From an uncultured Eubacterium sp. (lineage in GTDB: Bacteria; Bacillota; Clostridia; Lachnospirales; Lachnospiraceae): DNA of 64,000 nucleotides. Location: positions 117,025 to 181,024 of the forward strand of contig CAJUDA010000003.1 of assembly GCA_910584875.1 (NCBI GenBank), written 5' to 3'. The notes beneath the pieces were generated by a model. That model searched no databases. It was given only the letters and a program-made list of their open reading frames with translations, and was not told the DNA's origin. Positions 61,977 to 64,000 of the stretch are shown here, piece by piece (position 1 is the first letter of the stretch; each line of letters starts with the position of its first letter). A program made the translations under genes and the position numbers.

Positions 61977-64000
61977 ATGATCAGACAAAGGATCGTAACA
62001 TTTTTAACTGTACTCAGTTTTGGTTTGTATTATATAGCACCGGGTAGTATGGTGACTGTAAGGGCAGAGCAGAACATTTCGAAAAAACAGTTCATCGTCG
62101 GTATGGAATCCGCAGACCAGCGGGAAGAGCTGGAAGAGGAGAGGGAAGAACAGACCGGGACAGAAGAGATTAACGCCAACGGAGAGGACAACCTAAAAGA
62201 AAACAACATGGTCCCACTGGCACTCACTGAAGAAGAGGCAGAAGAGCTGGCGGAAGATCCGGGCGTGGCGTTTGTGGAAGAGGACGTATGCGTCAGAGCG
62301 AGCGCCGGAGAGACAGAACGGGGAACAGAAGGCGCTGGATGGCATAAAAAAGAAGTAAGGAAAATAAAGAAGAACCGGGCATCGGAGGAATGGAACATCC
62401 GCATGATCCACGGCGACCAGAGGAAACAGGAGACAAAGAGAGGGAAAAAGAAAAACAAAGAAAAAAGGAAGATCCGCATCGCGGTCCTGGACTCGGGAGT
62501 GGACCATGCCAACGACATCCACCTGGCAGAAACCATATCCCTTGTCCCGGGCGAAGAAGAGATGAATCCGCTCTTTATGGACGGGACCGGGCACGGGAAC
62601 AGCGTAGCCGGGCTGATCGCCGCCGAAGAAAACGGCGAGGGGATCACAGGGGTGGCACCGGACGCAGAGATCTATTCATACCGTGTGCTGGATGATGACA
62701 ACTGTGCGCCGGTGAGCCGGGTAGTGGAAGCCATCTATATGGCGGTCGACAGGAAGGTAGACATTATTAACATGAGCTTCGGGGTGGACACCTATTCGGA
62801 AGCGCTGGCGCAGGCAGTAAAGGACGCCAGTGATGCCGGGATTCTGGTGATCGCGGCGGCGGGTAATACCGGAGAAAAGGGAGTCCAGTATCCGGCGGCG
62901 CTGGAAGAAGCGATGGCGGTTGGCTCCGTTGACAAGGACGGTGATGTGGCAGACAGCAGTTCGGTCGGAAAAGAAGTGGAGATCGTGGCGCCGGGAGAAC
63001 TTGTGAGGAGTACCGGGGTGCTGGGGGAAGAGACCGTCTCATCCGGGACCAGCCTTGCCGCCCCGCAGGTGGCGGGCGTGGCGGTGCTGATCTGGGAGAA
63101 GGACCCGGATATGCCGGCGGATTTCGTGCGCGCTCTTCTGAACGAGAGTGCGAATGGCTACGGAGACCAAGAACAGTATGGCAATGGTCTTGTAGATGCC
63201 CGGTATGCATTGGAGCATTATGAGGAGTTTAAAAAGAAGTATAAGAAAAATAAGAAGACGAAGCTGGAGGAAAACAAAGAGAAGGTGCTCAGTTTTGAAG
63301 ATACGGGGTGTGTAGAGGGGAGCTGGAAGACAGATGATCATGGTTCCCTGATCTCGTCAAGAAGGATCAATATGCAGTTGGGGGCAAGGTTTAATGATAC
63401 GCAAGAAAATATATTTGTGGATCATTTTAGTGTTGTAGAGGCGGATAGAATATATACTTTTCGTGGAATGATTGAAAATCCGTGGTGGCATGGATATTTT
63501 AAAACAAATTATGTAGCTGCTTATGTATATATTACGAAACTTGCTAATCAGATGCAGTATGGGGGAACAATCATTGCGCCAAAAGGTCTTTCTGCTAAAG
63601 CAAAAAAGGGAATCGATTCCGATATGGCTGAATTAAAGAGATATTGGAGAGAGGTACTGGCTTTAGGTACAGTATCGGAAAAAGCAAAACGGGATTTTGT
63701 ATGGGGGATGGCAACTCATACTTTGGCAGATACGTTTGCTCACAGCGCCTATGTATGGAATAAAACAGACAGAAAATGGATCCATTTAGTGCATAAAAAA
63801 GAAAATGCATATCGAAAAGATAAAAAATATGCCGTTGCAGATAATGTTGCTAAGTTTCCAGAACGTTGGAATAATGCCAGAAGTGCTGTTGATGAATCGG
63901 TGCGCCAGTATGAAAAATCTGGACATCCGGCAGGGACATATAGTGAATTCCGATATGTTCAAAATGCAAAGGATTACAGACTCGGTGATTTGTATAAATA
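61977..64000 (+). CDS. Subtilisin-like S8 protease fused to a possible zinc-phospholipase-like region (3' end outside window)
   Basis: ATG 61977 with GGGAGGA upstream; 674 codons without a stop, so the gene runs off the right edge. Signal peptide (about 1-30), charged propeptide-like region (to about 165), then an S8 domain with Asp172 (AVLDSGVD), His206 (GTGHGNS), Asn297 (AAGNTG) and Ser359 (SGTSLAAP). A Lys-rich linker (about 420-445) follows, then a region with HTLADTFAH (His581-x3-Asp585-x3-His589), like the metal-binding helix of zinc-dependent phospholipase-C/DUF6765 proteins. Base composition drops from GC-rich to AT-rich near 63350. Secreted or surface protease; the second activity is only suggested. 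Confidence 0.8.
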   Translation, partial: MIRQRIVTFLTVLSFGLYYIAPGSMVTVRAEQNISKKQFIVGMESADQREELEEEREEQTGTEEINANGEDNLKENNMVPLALTEEEAEELAEDPGVAFVEEDVCVRASAGETERGTEGAGWHKKEVRKIKKNRASEEWNIRMIHGDQRKQETKRGKKKNKEKRKIRIAVLDSGVDHANDIHLAETISLVPGEEEMNPLFMDGTGHGNSVAGLIAAEENGEGITGVAPDAEIYSYRVLDDDNCAPVSRVVEAIYMAVDRKVDIINMSFGVDTYSEALAQAVKDASDAGILVIAAAGNTGEKGVQYPAALEEAMAVGSVDKDGDVADSSSVGKEVEIVAPGELVRSTGVLGEETVSSGTSLAAPQVAGVAVLIWEKDPDMPADFVRALLNESANGYGDQEQYGNGLVDARYALEHYEEFKKKYKKNKKTKLEENKEKVLSFEDTGCVEGSWKTDDHGSLISSRRINMQLGARFNDTQENIFVDHFSVVEADRIYTFRGMIENPWWHGYFKTNYVAAYVYITKLANQMQYGGTIIAPKGLSAKAKKGIDSDMAELKRYWREVLALGTVSEKAKRDFVWGMATHTLADTFAHSAYVWNKTDRKWIHLVHKKENAYRKDKKYAVADNVAKFPERWNNARSAVDESVRQYEKSGHPAGTYSEFRYVQNAKDYRLGDLYK

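Overview
The window looks like a chromosomal segment of a Gram-positive anaerobe of the class Clostridia, most likely a gut Lachnospiraceae-type bacterium. The evidence is AGGAGG-type ribosome binding sites, frequent TTG and GTG starts, a CIRCE (HrcA) operator in front of htpG, a Clostridia-style acpP-fabD-fabG-fabF-fabZ order, an FprA-type A flavoprotein, several very large secreted proteins with Cna-B, beta-helix, BspA-LRR, DUF6273 and bacterial Ig domains, and a class B sortase. Species cannot be named from the sequence alone.

Layout. 1-10.8 kb: the end of a LytTR regulator, then a compact Tad-like (type IV pilus-related) gene set. It holds a TadZ-like ParA ATPase with a degenerate P-loop, a secreted beta-helix protein, a TadA/CpaF motor ATPase, a single-chain TadB/TadC-like membrane protein, four small single-pass proteins and a giant thioester/Cna-B surface adhesin ending in QPDTG. 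10.8-18.8 kb: a CNNM/CorC membrane protein, an ABC-F ATPase, a glycogen-debranching-like GH13 protein that has lost all three catalytic acids, two small proteins and htpG under CIRCE control. 18.9-23.2 kb: tRNA-Thr(CGT) and the fatty-acid operon acpP-fabD-fabG-fabF-fabZ, with strong hairpins after acpP and between fabG and fabF. 23.2-26.9 kb: decayed DNA-binding gene remnants, a GntR/YtrA-ABC transporter operon with a multi-site operator and a hairpin-rich insertion in its leader, then a CarD-family regulator.

27-33.9 kb: a second surface block of beta-helix/Ig protein (SPQTG anchor), sortase B and a BspA-type LRR protein. The two surface genes share a 32-bp upstream element at the same distance from the -10 box. 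33.9-40.3 kb: FprA, ProS, a HAD phosphatase, an 11-mer-repeat lipoprotein and a double-DUF6273 secreted protein. 40.3-43.6 kb: a minus-strand phospholipid operon (psd, pssA, an LPG-synthase-like membrane protein, a PAP2 phosphatase). 43.8-56 kb: uppP, an amidase, rsuA, ppk-ppx, an intact GH13 enzyme with queA and dagK, tyrA, and a DUF4352 lipoprotein. 56-64 kb: a 1767-residue secreted GH2 beta-galactosidase-like enzyme, and a subtilisin-like protease fused to a possible zinc-phospholipase-like region that runs off the right edge.

The themes are cell-surface construction (adhesin export, sortase anchoring, basic C-terminal wall-binding modules), envelope lipid supply (fatty acids, PS/PE, undecaprenyl phosphate recycling, diacylglycerol kinase) and carbohydrate use. 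The least ordinary parts are the minimal Tad-like adhesin locus, the triple-dead GH13 protein, the shared promoter element of the surface genes, the structured intergenic elements and the protease fusion.
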